Source of the DNA: Marinilabiliales bacterium
GTDB taxonomy: Bacteria; Bacteroidota; Bacteroidia; Bacteroidales; ML635J-15
Reading direction: 5' to 3'
DNA: 64,000 nucleotides
Assembly: GCA_002869385.1 (NCBI GenBank)
Contig: PKTB01000015.1
Coordinates: 1 to 64,000, forward strand
Below, piece after piece: positions 32,083 through 41,812 of the stretch. A program made the translations under genes and the position numbers. The notes beneath the pieces were generated by a model. That model worked only from the letters and a program-made list of their open reading frames with translations, searched no databases and was not told where the DNA came from. Positions within the stretch are counted from its first letter, which is position 1; each line of letters begins with the position of its first letter.

Positions 32083-33777
32083 TTAGTTCTTTGGTTGCAA
32101 AATTAAATTATACTCATTCTCATTTTTTAGCAATTCTACTGCCTTAGCAACCTCTGTATCATTTTTAATTCCAAACATTATTGCACCTTTTTCATGATAA
32201 TACTTAAGAATTATTTCCTGAGCTATTTGCTCTAAAATTTCATCCTTAAATAACCTTAAATCTTTTTCCTTATCGTGTGCAAATTTATCTTTTAATATAT
32301 TAAGTTCTTCTTCAGCATCTTCAAAATATTTTTCGTCCTTAGAAGCTTCTATAAGTTCATCAAGACTTTGTTCGGTTTTTGTTTTGTAATCAAAATCTTT
32401 ATCCGAAATAAATGAGATGAAATCTTCAAAATCCTTATCTGTTAATTTAAACTCATCAACATCAGAGATGGTTGGATTGTTAAGTTTAAAGAAGTTGGCA
32501 TAATCGAAAATAAAATCCTTAATAATCAAACTAGAAGTTATCATGCTTAGTTTTTCTATCTCTATTTTCACGTCCGGACTAACACCTCCTCCATCATATA
32601 CTTTTCTACCGTTCTTTGTAGTAAATTCAGTTATTAATGAATCCGGAATATGTCCGACACTACCGTCTTCGTTTCTATGAGTATAATCTAAGGCTTGAAT
32701 ACACCTGCCACTCGGAATATAATATTTTGCAGTTGTGACTTTTAGTATCCCATTATAGCTTAACTCTCTGGTTGTCTGAACAAGACCTTTACCAAATGTT
32801 CTTTGTCCAAGAACAATTCCTCTGTCTAAATCCTGAATACATCCGGCAACAATCTCTGATGCTGATGCTGATGAGCTGTTAACAATAACAATAATTTTCA
32901 TCTCAGTATCGACAGGCTCTGTAAATGCAGTATACTCTTTATCCCATTGAGCAACTTTTCCGCGTGTACTTACTATTAATTCTCCTTTATCGACAAACAT
33001 GTTACAAATTTTTACAGCTTCAATTAATAATCCTCCAGGATTTCCTCTAAGGTCTAATACAACAGACTCAATATTATGATTCTCTTTTAAATCCATTAAT
33101 GCATCTTTAACCTCGGTTCCGGCAGTATTGGTAAAACTACTTAAAGCAATATATCCTATCTTATCTTCTATCAAACCATAATAGGGAACCGAATTTCTTT
33201 TTATCTCCTGTCTTGTAATTTCAACGTCTAATGGTTTTTCTTCTCCAAGCCTTTCAATCTTCAATTCAACTATTGTTTCAGGTTCTCCTCTTAAAAGCTC
33301 AGATACTTGTTCCGAAGGCATATCTTTTGTTGATTTTCCATCAATTTCCAAAATAATATCTCCTGCCAGAAGACCTGCTTCAAGAGCCGGAGAGCCTTCA
33401 TAAGGTTGATAAATAATTGTATAATCACCTTTCCTTCTAATTACAGCACCAATACCTCCATACTGACCTGTTGTCATAAATTTAAGGTCCTCAACCTTTG
33501 ACTCCGGGATATAAACAGTATAAGGATCCAGACTTATTAACATTGCATCAATTCCGGTTTTAATAATGTCACCTGGGACAATAGGATCAACATAATACAG
33601 ATTAAGCTCTTTATAAAGTGTATAGAAGATATCTAGGTTCTTAACCGTTTCGAAATTATTGTCTGTTGTTTTACTGTCACGTGTAACAGTAAATGACATT
33701 AAAACAAACATTACAATCGCTAAAATAGTAGCAGTTTGTTGAGATGATATTTTAATGATATTCTTAAATCTTTTCAT
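32083..33777 (-). CDS. S41-family C-terminal processing protease (Ctp)
   Basis: A 564-residue periplasmic or outer-membrane-associated protease. An uncleaved or signal-anchor helix lies at about 12-32. A PDZ domain follows (GQYGGIGAVIRRKGDY, EGSPALEAGLLAGDIILEID). The catalytic core has VVLDLRGNPGGLL, nucleophile Ser in NSSSASASEIVAG and Lys in GQRTFGKGLVQ. A long helical C-terminal tail ends LQPKN before TAA TAA. The start codon overlaps the rnpA stop by 4 bp (ATGA), which indicates translational coupling. Confidence 0.94.
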   Translation of the reverse strand: MKRFKNIIKISSQQTATILAIVMFVLMSFTVTRDSKTTDNNFETVKNLDIFYTLYKELNLYYVDPIVPGDIIKTGIDAMLISLDPYTVYIPESKVEDLKFMTTGQYGGIGAVIRRKGDYTIIYQPYEGSPALEAGLLAGDIILEIDGKSTKDMPSEQVSELLRGEPETIVELKIERLGEEKPLDVEITRQEIKRNSVPYYGLIEDKIGYIALSSFTNTAGTEVKDALMDLKENHNIESVVLDLRGNPGGLLIEAVKICNMFVDKGELIVSTRGKVAQWDKEYTAFTEPVDTEMKIIVIVNSSSASASEIVAGCIQDLDRGIVLGQRTFGKGLVQTTRELSYNGILKVTTAKYYIPSGRCIQALDYTHRNEDGSVGHIPDSLITEFTTKNGRKVYDGGGVSPDVKIEIEKLSMITSSLIIKDFIFDYANFFKLNNPTISDVDEFKLTDKDFEDFISFISDKDFDYKTKTEQSLDELIEASKDEKYFEDAEEELNILKDKFAHDKEKDLRLFKDEILEQIAQEIILKYYHEKGAIMFGIKNDTEVAKAVELLKNENEYNLILQPKN

Positions 33778-34169
33778 GAATTTGATATTTTAGAAAAAAC
33801 ACTCTGTAAAGATAAGATTATTTTGTTTTCAATTTCTTGATAATCATGAATCTTATCTGATGAATAAACAACTGCTATACGTATGCATAAATTGTTTTGT
33901 TTACTGACTTTTTTAAGAAGGGATAGATTTTGACGTAAAGCCTCTTTCATTCTCCTTTTAATTAAGTTTCTATTATGTGCTTTTGGAATCAATCTTTTAG
34001 GAACAGAAAAAAACACAAAAACACCACTCTTATCTGATATATCAACAGTCCAAATAGCTTTAAGCATATCCGAATTCAATCGAATACCCTTTTTAAATAG
34101 TTCTTCTATTTCGGATTTGTTTTTTAGAATAAATCCCTTGTTCAGCTTATTATTAAACTCGGCTGACAT
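33774..34169 (-). CDS. rnpA: Ribonuclease P protein component
   Basis: A 131-residue basic protein that supports RNase P RNA in 5' maturation of tRNA precursors. The RNR signature is AHNRNLIKRRMKEALRQN (about 68-85), and FFSVPKRLIPK precedes it. The length fits the family. It lies between hemD and the S41 protease, an arrangement common in Bacteroidota. Confidence 0.95.
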   Translation of the reverse strand: MSAEFNNKLNKGFILKNKSEIEELFKKGIRLNSDMLKAIWTVDISDKSGVFVFFSVPKRLIPKAHNRNLIKRRMKEALRQNLSLLKKVSKQNNLCIRIAVVYSSDKIHDYQEIENKIILSLQSVFSKISNS

Positions 34170-34180
34170 TGAAAAGGTGA

Positions 34181-34921
34181 TTATTTTTGAGCTTTTATAT
34201 ATTGCTCAAGTGCGGCAGTCATAGATGGTGAATTTTGCACCGGAGCTTTAATATCCAGACGCAACCCGTGTGTATCTACTGCTTTTGCTGTAGATGGCCC
34301 AAAAGTAGCAATTTTTGTACTGTTCTGATGAAAATCTGGGAAGTTTTGCAATAGAGAAGCAACACCTGCCGGACTAAAAAACACTAAAATATCATAATTT
34401 ACATCCTTAAGATCTGATAAGTCATAACTTACTGTTCTGTATAGTATTGCTTTTGTAAAATCGATATTTGCCTTAGTAAGCTTGCTTGGAATCTCTTGTT
34501 TATGAATATCACTTAAAGGAACAACAAACTTTTCATCTGAGTATTTTTTAATGTTTTCCAAAAGGTCATCAAAAGTGCCATTCCCATAAAAAATCTTTCT
34601 TTTACTATAAACAACATACTTTTGTAAGTAAAAAGCTATTGACTCTGAAATGCAAAAATATTTCCAAGTATCCTTAATTGTAATCTTTAGCTCCTCGCAG
34701 ATTCTAAAAAAATGATCAACAGCCGTACGGCTATTAAAAATAACTGCTGAATGTGCACATATATCAACACGTGACTTTCTAAATTCTTTAACTGATACAC
34801 CCTCAACCTGAACGAATGGACGGAAATCAATTTTCAGACTATACTTTTTAGCAAGGTCAAAATACGGAGACCTGTCCGTTAAAGGTTTAGGCTGAGAAAC
34901 AAGAATGCTTTTTATCTTCAT
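34181..34921 (-). CDS. hemD: Uroporphyrinogen-III synthase
   Basis: A 246-residue HemD-type enzyme that closes the linear tetrapyrrole to uroporphyrinogen III in heme synthesis. Family sequence includes FDLAKKYSLKIDFRPFVQVE, AVIFNSRTAVDHFFRICEEL, YFCISESIAFYLQKYVVY and YDILVFFSPAGVASLLQNFP. The length is normal and no stop interrupts it. It lies between the DUF4271 gene and rnpA. Confidence 0.94.
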   Translation of the reverse strand: MKIKSILVSQPKPLTDRSPYFDLAKKYSLKIDFRPFVQVEGVSVKEFRKSRVDICAHSAVIFNSRTAVDHFFRICEELKITIKDTWKYFCISESIAFYLQKYVVYSKRKIFYGNGTFDDLLENIKKYSDEKFVVPLSDIHKQEIPSKLTKANIDFTKAILYRTVSYDLSDLKDVNYDILVFFSPAGVASLLQNFPDFHQNSTKIATFGPSTAKAVDTHGLRLDIKAPVQNSPSMTAALEQYIKAQK

Positions 34922-34957
34922 TCTTAAATGTTTTTTAATTTACAACTCGTAATTCTA

Positions 34958-35665
34958 TTATCCCCCAAATAACTTCCAAAGTATCAATATGGGTAAAATT
35001 TCAAAAGTGCAAAAGTACAAAATAGCATAATGATTAAAAAATTTAATTTTAATTGAATACCTCCAAAAAGTATAATAACTATATAAAAGCTATAGCACAA
35101 TTAACGATATCACAATGATAGTCAGGGCGTTACGCGCCTCGCTTCCAACAAATGGGAAAAGCAAAAAAAATGGGAAAATAATTATTCCTAATGCTCTGAT
35201 ATTTTGATAAAATAAGCCTAAATACTCTTTTGTATAATCAGAAAACTCAAAAACCCATCCCCAAAAAGAATAAACTATCCATTTTAATATGAAAACAATA
35301 GCGACTGATAATAGTATAATTATTGCATTAATATATAGTTCTTCATTTGCAAAATAAGAGGCCATTTCTTCTTGATATGCCAAAATTGAAAAGACAGAAC
35401 CCGCATAACTTAAAATTGAGGCTATTAATACATATATTCCTGCATTTACAAATGAGGTATTGCTCTCTGCAAATGATGAAGCAGAGTAATCCTGACGGAA
35501 TAGAACATAAAACAAACGATAATAGTATCCTTTATAAAAAACCTTTACCAATGAATACAATAGAAAAAGCACTAATCCAACAACAGCAATCACCAACATA
35601 CGATAATCGGGATTACGTACTGATATTGGCATTGCAACTGAATCTAAAAATACTGTGCTAAACAT
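34958..35665 (-). CDS. DUF4271 membrane protein, one in-frame TAG
   Basis: A 235-codon frame starts at ATG 35665. It is interrupted at codon 192 by TAG (35090-35092) and ends at TAA 34958-34960. The tail after the stop reads LLYSYYTFWRYSIKIKFFNH and then the family end LYFCTFEILPILILWKLFGG, so the frame belongs to one protein. Several membrane helices are visible (LVIAVVGLVLFLLYSLV, INAIIILLSVAIVFILKWIV, GIIIFPFFLLFPFV). DUF4271 is a Bacteroidota family of unknown function that sits next to hemD. The lost residue may be Glu, or another residue one change away. Confidence 0.88.
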
Positions 35666-35674
35666 AAAGAGGTT

Positions 35675-36589
35675 TTACTTTTCAATTGTAAAAAAGCTCT
35701 GACCAATTTTCTCGTTATCCATATAAATCTCCACGGTATACTTACCTAATGTAACTGTCTCAGTAACATCATAATATATTACTACAGGTAAGTCCTGATT
35801 ATTATATATAATATCTCTGTAGGCAGAACAAGCGATTTGCTTTTCGCGATAAGTAAATGTCTGCACTTGGGTCATAGCAAAACCGTCCGGTCTGATTATC
35901 CGTAAATAAACTCTTCTCGAGCCACTTTCGGCCAAATCGTTTGCCACAAGATTAAACGAAACTTTAACTTTTACAATTCTGCTTGACTTGTCTGTATCTT
36001 TACCTCTTTTATTTAAAAACGAAGTTTGTATATTTGATGTTTTGATAACACTTGCCATCTCTATTGTGGATTCAAGCTCATCGTTCATTTCAACTACCTC
36101 ATCCATCTCTCCTACTATTCTATCGTGGTCATCTTTAATTTGTATGTTTTCAGCTATAAGGTGTTTATTAAGCTGATCAAGACTATCTATTTGAAAAACA
36201 TAGTGTCTCATAATATTACGTAGAGATGCTAGTTCCTTCTCATACTTTTGCTGAACACTATAGCTGTAATTTTTCATATTATCCAACTACTCGATGAGAG
36301 TTTTTATGTGTTCCTTTTCTCTTTCAATCTCAGCATTAAGACTGTCATTTGAAGTTTCCAGATTGCTATAATCATCATAAAGTGTATTTAATTCTACTTT
36401 AAGATTATCCTTTTCAACTGTAATGTCTTGATTTTGAACTACAATCTGATTATTTCTTTTAGATAAATCATGAAGCATATACCCCATAATCCCAATTGCA
36501 ACAACCATTATTGAAACTAAAGCAATGAGTATTTTAGTTGTTACATCTTTCTTCTTTTGGTTTATTTCATTCAATTCACTCATATACAT
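35675..36589 (-). CDS. Coiled-coil membrane protein with C-terminal beta domain, one in-frame TAG
   Basis: A 304-codon frame (ATG 36589 or 36583) is interrupted at codon 101 by TAG (36287-36289), in HIKTLIE-stop-LDNMKNYSY. Homologues carry LIEEL at this point, so Glu (GAG) was lost. The protein has one membrane helix (about 22-42), a long coiled coil (about 45-195) and a C-terminal beta-rich domain (VKVKVSFNLVANDLAESGSR...YYDVTETVTLGKYTVEIYMD). Its function is unknown. The architecture suggests a cell-envelope tether or filament. It begins the housekeeping run that leads through DUF4271 to trpS. Confidence 0.85.
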
Positions 36590-36602
36590 ATAAATTTTGA
36601 TG

Positions 36603-36610
36603 CAAAATTA
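36603..36610 (-). promoter_or_regulatory. Candidate -7 element TAATTTTG
   Basis: Read on the minus strand, TAATTTTG matches TAnnTTTG and lies 14 bp upstream of the coiled-coil gene start. A good -33 TTTG is not seen at the expected spacing. It would give a very short leader. Confidence 0.35.
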
Positions 36611-36672
36611 CAAAAATTGACGTTACTAAAGATAAAAACTGTATTTTTTATTAAAAATTGTTTGTTGATAAA

Positions 36673-37527
36673 ATGGATATATATTTAATAGAAACACCTG
36701 TGTTTAAAATTGATGGTGGTGCTTATTTTGGAGTTGTTCCTAAAACGATATGGTCACAAAAATATCCTGCTGATGAAAACAATATGTGCGCAGCTTCTTG
36801 CAGGTCATTGCTAATCAAGAAACCAGGAAAGTTGATTTTAATTGATAATGGCATAGGAGAACAGCAAGATAATGCAAACCATGATAGTTATTATGTCGAT
36901 TTTTCTGAAAACCTTATTGAAAATATAAATAAGCTTGGTTATACTACTGATGACATTACAGATGTAGTTTTAACCCATTTGCATTTTGACCATTGTGGAG
37001 GCACAACCAAAACAGATTCAAAAACAGGTAATCAAATTCCTGTTTTCAACAATGCTAATTACTATATATCTCAACAGCAATGGGATAATGCAATTAATCC
37101 TAATTACAGAGAAAAAACATCATATCATTCCGAAAAATTTAAATTTCTAGAAGAAACAAACAAGCTTAGACTAGTTAAGCAAAATCTATTTTTAACATCA
37201 TGCATTGAGTTAAGACTTTTCCATGGGCATACTCCGGGATTAATGTTACCAATTGTTAAAACATATACAAAAACATTATTTTTCGCAGGAGACCTAATTC
37301 CGGCCAAAGCATCTATTCCTCTTGCCTGGGTTTCGGCATACGACCTTTTTCCATTAACAAGTATTAAAGAGAAAGAACAAATTCTAAATGAAGCCGAACA
37401 AAAGAATTGGATTCTTGTTTTTCAACACGACTTTTATAATGAATGCTGTGACTTAAAAATGACTACTAGAGGTGTAAGAGGCAATAATACTTACAAATTT
37501 GTTGATCTATTTAAGAATGAAGCTTAA
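36673..37527 (+). CDS. Metallo-beta-lactamase-fold hydrolase
   Basis: A 284-residue hydrolase from ATG 36673 (MDIYLIETPVFKIDGG). The metal motif is VVLTHLHFDHCGG (HxHxDH, about 104-116), followed by LFHGHTPGLM, FFAGDLIPA and LVFQHDF. No signal peptide. It resembles lactonase- or glyoxalase-like zinc hydrolases; the substrate cannot be assigned. It overlaps the start of the lipoprotein gene by 11 bp. Confidence 0.93.
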   Translation: MDIYLIETPVFKIDGGAYFGVVPKTIWSQKYPADENNMCAASCRSLLIKKPGKLILIDNGIGEQQDNANHDSYYVDFSENLIENINKLGYTTDDITDVVLTHLHFDHCGGTTKTDSKTGNQIPVFNNANYYISQQQWDNAINPNYREKTSYHSEKFKFLEETNKLRLVKQNLFLTSCIELRLFHGHTPGLMLPIVKTYTKTLFFAGDLIPAKASIPLAWVSAYDLFPLTSIKEKEQILNEAEQKNWILVFQHDFYNECCDLKMTTRGVRGNNTYKFVDLFKNEA

Positions 37528-37882
37528 ATCAATCCTAATAATATTTATCCCTTTAATGATTTTTGTTCTTTCTTGCGGAACAGATTATAATTACACTATT
37601 AATAAAAAGCGTTTATTAAAAAACACATGGGAAATAAATACATATGTTGATTACAATCAAAACAGTACAATTGAAATCCGAAAAGCTAAGTATATTTTTG
37701 AAGAAAGTGGCACACTTATAAAAATTTATGAAAACAATGATACTGTAAGTTCAAATTGGGTTCTGAGTGGTGATGGTAATTATCTTACATTAGGAGATAA
37801 CACATTTAAGGTTACAGAGCTTACAAACCGTGTAATGTCACTAAGATATGGGGATGTTGAAATGTTTTTTATCAGCCTATAA
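37517..37882 (+). CDS. Small lipoprotein
   Basis: A 121-residue lipoprotein from ATG 37517. The signal helix is IILIIFIPLMIFVLS-like and is followed by the lipobox FVLSCGTD. The mature part is a small beta-rich domain (NTWEINTYVDY, YIFEESGTLIKIY, VSSNWVLSGDGNYLTLGDNT), similar to lipocalin-like DUFs. The function is unknown. It overlaps the hydrolase 3' end and converges on the GH3 gene with a 6-bp overlap. Confidence 0.82.
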   Translation: MKLKSILIIFIPLMIFVLSCGTDYNYTINKKRLLKNTWEINTYVDYNQNSTIEIRKAKYIFEESGTLIKIYENNDTVSSNWVLSGDGNYLTLGDNTFKVTELTNRVMSLRYGDVEMFFISL

Positions 37883-39388
37883 ACTTAATAATTGATCGAT
37901 ATACTCTCTGGAGTTTGACAATCTAGGTATTTTATGTTGACCACCAAGCTTACCTTTGTTTTTTAACCATTTATAAAACGTCCCGTCTTTCAACTCATGA
38001 TAAACTGGAAAGCCAAGTGTTATATCTTTATATCTTTTTGCATCATAATCTGAATTTAATTCACGAAGCTTTCGGTCTAAGTGATCCATAAAATGCTTTA
38101 AGTCATCTGGTTTTTTTATAAACTCGAACAACCATTCATGTGCTCCCTGCGGTTCTTTTTCAAAGAACACTGGTGCAGCAGTATATTCTCTTATCCTTGC
38201 TCCGGTTTGTTCACATGCAAAACTAATTGCTTTTTGAGCATTATCAATTATTACCTCCTCACCAAAAGCATTAATAAAGTGCTTTGTTCTACCTGTAATT
38301 TTAAATTTATAAGGATTTCTGGAAGTAAATTTAACAGTATCTCCAATTAAATACCTCCATAACCCCCCGTTTGTCGAAATCAACATTGCATAATTTACCC
38401 CAGTTTCAACATCCGACAAAGGGATTGCATTCATTTTTCCTGCTAAATAATCTGACAATTTAATAAACTCATAATAAATCCCATAATCCAGCATCAGAAG
38501 AAGATCTTTCTCTCTGTTTTCAAATTTATCCTGAATCCCAAAAAAACCTTCAGATGCATTATAGGTTTCCAGATATGTCATTTTTGGTGATGGAATAAGT
38601 TCCTCATACATTTTTTGATAAGGAAGAAAGCTTACAGCTCCATGTACAAATAGCTCTAGGTTTGGCCAAACTTCTAAAATATTTGACTTCCCGGTATAAT
38701 CTAAAACTTTATTAAGCAAAACCAACAACCATGATGGAACACCAACTAAATTTGTTACATTTTTACTCGTTGTTGTATTTACAATTTTATCAAGCTTTTC
38801 GTCCCAATCCTCTATTAAAGATATCTCCTCTTTTGGAGTTCTGTGAAAATATGTCCAAAATGGTAGATTCTTTATTAAAACAGCAGACAAATCTCCATAA
38901 TAAGAATTTTCGCTATTCAAATTAATATTAGTGCTTCCACCAATCGCCAATGATTTACCATGAAAGACCCCGGTTTCGGGATACTTATCTGCATATATCA
39001 AAAAGATATCCTTGCCACTTCTAAAATGACAATCCTCCAACGACTCTCTGCTTATTGGAATATACTTGCTTCGATCAGCAGTTGTCCCGCTTGATTTTGC
39101 AAACCATTTTATTTCCGTTGGCCAGATAACATTCTGTTCTCCATTCATAACCCTTTCTATGTAGTACTTAAATGCGGTATAGTCAAATACCGGAACATTC
39201 TGAATAAAATCATTATGATCCTTTACATCAGAAAAGCCATATTTTTTGCCAAATGAGGTGTTTTGAGCAATTTCAATCAACTCAGATAAAACCCCTTCTT
39301 GAACCTCAACAGGATTCTTCCTGAAAAAGTCAATCTGAGAGAGCCTACTGTAATTTATTAGGCTAACAATTGAATTTATAAGAGACAT
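37877..39388 (-). CDS. GH3-family acyl-adenylating enzyme
   Basis: A 503-residue bacterial member of the GH3 (auxin-responsive promoter) family, from ATG 39388 (MSLINSIVSLINYSR). Adenylation motifs are KWFAKSSGTTADRSKYIP (phosphate loop, about 85-102), YNASEGFFGIQD and LWRYLIGDTVKFTS, followed by ITGRTKHFINAFGEEVI. Bacteroidota members are thought to activate carboxylates with ATP, but the substrate is unknown. The length matches the family. Confidence 0.93.
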   Translation of the reverse strand: MSLINSIVSLINYSRLSQIDFFRKNPVEVQEGVLSELIEIAQNTSFGKKYGFSDVKDHNDFIQNVPVFDYTAFKYYIERVMNGEQNVIWPTEIKWFAKSSGTTADRSKYIPISRESLEDCHFRSGKDIFLIYADKYPETGVFHGKSLAIGGSTNINLNSENSYYGDLSAVLIKNLPFWTYFHRTPKEEISLIEDWDEKLDKIVNTTTSKNVTNLVGVPSWLLVLLNKVLDYTGKSNILEVWPNLELFVHGAVSFLPYQKMYEELIPSPKMTYLETYNASEGFFGIQDKFENREKDLLLMLDYGIYYEFIKLSDYLAGKMNAIPLSDVETGVNYAMLISTNGGLWRYLIGDTVKFTSRNPYKFKITGRTKHFINAFGEEVIIDNAQKAISFACEQTGARIREYTAAPVFFEKEPQGAHEWLFEFIKKPDDLKHFMDHLDRKLRELNSDYDAKRYKDITLGFPVYHELKDGTFYKWLKNKGKLGGQHKIPRLSNSREYIDQLLSL

Positions 39389-39438
39389 ACAAAAGCAAAT
39401 TAACAAAAAAAAACTATTTTTAGCAAAAATTTTTATGC

Positions 39439-39927
39439 ATGAATTTCTTTGATATAGTCATAGCAATTATTGTTTGTTATTTTGCTTACAGGGGATACAA
39501 AAACGGACTTATTCGTGAACTTGGAAGCTTGGTTGCTCTAATTGCAGGTATATTTCTAGCAATAAGATTTTCTGATTTAGTTTTCTCTATAATTGAAAAA
39601 AACATTAATGTTGATGCTGAGTTTATTCCTGTAATATCATTTGCTGTTATTTTTATTGCTGTTGTTGTCTTGGTTTTACTCTTTTCAAAAGTTCTGGACA
39701 AATTTGTTAAAGTAATCAAATTAGATTGGATAAATAAATTTGCTGGAATTGTTTTCGGAGTCTTAAAGACAATTCTCATCCTTGGTGGTTTGTTTTTTCT
39801 AATCGTTCAAACAACTAATAAACTAGGGATTATTGAAGACAGTTTCTTTAACAAATCTCTTCTTTTTAGAACTTTCAAAGAGATTTTCGAATTTAGCTTC
39901 CCTTATCTAGACCATATTACTATTTAG
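39439..39927 (+). CDS. CvpA family membrane protein
   Basis: A 162-residue integral membrane protein with four helices. The N-terminus NFFDIVIAIIVCYFAYRGYK and the segment GLIRELGSLVALIAGIFLAI are characteristic of CvpA (colicin V production). It lies divergent to the GH3 gene and 143 bp before rimP. CvpA proteins act in envelope maintenance, but the mechanism is unclear. Confidence 0.92.
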   Translation: MNFFDIVIAIIVCYFAYRGYKNGLIRELGSLVALIAGIFLAIRFSDLVFSIIEKNINVDAEFIPVISFAVIFIAVVVLVLLFSKVLDKFVKVIKLDWINKFAGIVFGVLKTILILGGLFFLIVQTTNKLGIIEDSFFNKSLLFRTFKEIFEFSFPYLDHITI

Positions 39928-39975
39928 TTTATAGTAATACAAACCGATACATAAAGACAAATAATTTACAATTTG

Positions 39976-40006
39976 TTTGCAATTTCAATAATCTTTTGTA
40001 TTTTTG
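39976..40006 (+). promoter_or_regulatory. Promoter of rimP-nusA-infB
   Basis: TTTG (39976-39979) and TATTTTTG (39999-40006) are separated by 19 nt, an exact match to the Bacteroidota -33/-7 consensus. A start near 40013 gives a leader of about 58 nt before rimP. Confidence 0.85.
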
Positions 40007-40031
40007 CGGTGCTTTTTGGGTGTTAAGATGC

Positions 40032-40059
40032 CGGGGGACCAACAAAAGTCCCCTGTTTT
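40032..40059 (+). promoter_or_regulatory. Leader hairpin upstream of rimP
   Basis: GGGGAC and GTCCCC pair (6 bp) around an 8-nt loop, followed by TGTTTTATT. It lies in the leader between the promoter and the rimP start. It looks like a weak attenuator or a protein-binding hairpin, consistent with the feedback control common for nusA operons. Confidence 0.5.
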
Positions 40060-40070
40060 ATTAAATATAT

Positions 40071-40538
40071 ATGATGAAAAGTGAAAAAATATCAGAATTA
40101 TGTGAAACCTCTTTAACGGATACACAGTTTGTTGTTGACATTAAAATCAACAACTCTAATGATATTTATATATATATTGATGATTTTAACGGTCTGACAA
40201 TTGAAGAATGCAAAAGAATTAGCCGTTTTATTGAGTCTCAACTTGATCGTGACAGTGAAGATTTTTCTCTTGAAGTTGGTTCTCCTGGATTGTCTAAACC
40301 ATTCAAAGTTGATCAGCAGTACAAGAAAGCTATAAATACAATCGTTGAAGTCATGATGAATGATGGAGAAAAAATTACCGGGACTTTATCAGAATTTAAC
40401 AACGGCGCAATTACTGTCACGGAAACAAAAAAAGTAAAAATAAAAAATAAAAAACAAGAAGTACAGGAAAATCATATAATTGAAAGAAACAACATAAAAT
40501 CAATTAAGAGTGTAATATCATTTAGTAAAAAAAATTAA
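40071..40538 (+). CDS. rimP: Ribosome maturation factor RimP
   Basis: A 155-residue protein with an N-terminal RimP domain (EVGSPGLSKPFK about 84-95; YIDDFNGLTIEECKRISRFI) and a C-terminal SH3-like domain rich in Lys. It helps 30S maturation. It is the first gene of the operon rimP-nusA-infB, the classical order. The start at ATG 40071 (or 40074) is preceded by a strong promoter. Confidence 0.95.
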   Translation: MMKSEKISELCETSLTDTQFVVDIKINNSNDIYIYIDDFNGLTIEECKRISRFIESQLDRDSEDFSLEVGSPGLSKPFKVDQQYKKAINTIVEVMMNDGEKITGTLSEFNNGAITVTETKKVKIKNKKQEVQENHIIERNNIKSIKSVISFSKKN

Positions 40539-40548
40539 TGGAATAATT

Positions 40549-41787
40549 ATGGAGCTGCATAATAATCTTATAGACACCTTTGCGGAATTTAAAGAACTTA
40601 AAAGTATCGACCGTCCAACAATGATTGGAGTTCTTAAAGATGTATTTACTTCTACTCTTACAAAATTGTTTGGTGAAGACAGTAAGTTTGATGTAATTAT
40701 AAACGACGCAAAGGGAGACTTAGAAATATGGCGCTATCGGATGGTGGTTGAGGATAACGACTTTACCGATGAATATACTCAAATACCTCTAACAGAAGCT
40801 CGTAAATTTGACGAAGATTTTGAACCAGGTGAAGAGTACTCTGACGAAATTAAACTTGAAGACTTCTGTCGCAGGGCAATTTTAGCTCTTAAACAAAATC
40901 TGCAAGCAAAAATCCTCGAAAGAGAAAAAGACAATATTTACTTAAAATATAAAGATAGAGTTGGTGAAATTATTATTGGTGAAATCTATCAGGTTTGGAA
41001 AAGAGAAATCCTTGTCCTCGATGACGAAGGAACCGAACTTATCCTTCCTAAAGCTGAACAAATCTCAAGCGATAGATACAGAAAAGGCGACACATTAAGA
41101 GCTGTTGTTTTAAGTGTAGAACTCCGTAATGGCACACCACTAATTAAACTTTCAAGAACTTCTCCATTGTTCCTTGAAAGATTATTCGAACTTGAAATTC
41201 CTGAAATTCTTGACGGATTAATAACTATTAAGAAAATTGTGAGAATGCCGGGCGAGAGAGCGAAAGTAGCTGTTGAGTCTTATGACGAAAGAGTTGACCC
41301 GGTTGGTGCATGTGTAGGTATGAAAGGTAGCCGTATTCACGGCATTGTTCGTGAACTACATAACGAAAACATCGACATTATAAATTATACAACAAATACT
41401 CAATTATACATTCAAAGAGCATTGTCTCCGGCTAAAATATCATCCATAAGACTTAATTTGGAAGATAAAAAAGCTGATGTATATCTTGATCCGGATAAAG
41501 TATCTCTTGCAATTGGTAAAGGAGGACTTAATATTAAGTTAGCAAGCCAGTTAGTTGGATTTACAATTGATGTTTATCGCGAAATGGAAGAAGACGAGGA
41601 CGATGTGGATCTCGATGAATTTACAGATGAAATCGAAGGATGGATTATTGACGCTCTTAAAGCAATTGGTTGTGATACTGCAAGAGCAGTACTTAATCTT
41701 AGTGTTGAAGAGCTTGAAAAACGTACAGACCTTGAAATTTAAACAATCGAAGATATTGTTAAAGTATTAAGATCTGAATTTGAATAG
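40549..41787 (+). CDS. nusA: Transcription factor NusA, in-frame TAA 15 codons before the end
   Basis: A 412-codon frame with the NusA N-terminal domain, S1 and tandem KH domains (KKIVRMPGERAKVAVESYDE, ACVGMKGSRIHGIVREL, LAIGKGGLNIKLASQLVG). TAA at 41740-41742 (codon 398) interrupts LEKRTDLEI-stop-TIEDIVKVLRSEFE, and the true end is TAG at 41785-41787. Family C-termini have Glu here, so GAA to TAA fits. A second oddity is LEDFCRRAIL: the family has Gly (DFGRRAI), and TGT differs from GGT by G to T. NusA controls pausing, termination and antitermination. Loss of 15 terminal residues may be tolerated. It is co-transcribed with rimP and infB. Confidence 0.95.
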
Positions 41788-41812
41788 AATTTTTAAAGAA
41801 AAACAATAGTAT

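Noticed and set aside
32083..32088. Tandem TAA TAA at the end of the S41 protease as another internal stop
   Set aside because: The family ends here, and trpS begins 14 bp later; it is a natural terminus.
41743..41787. Short separate gene after nusA
   Set aside because: It is the normal C-terminal end of NusA in the same frame.
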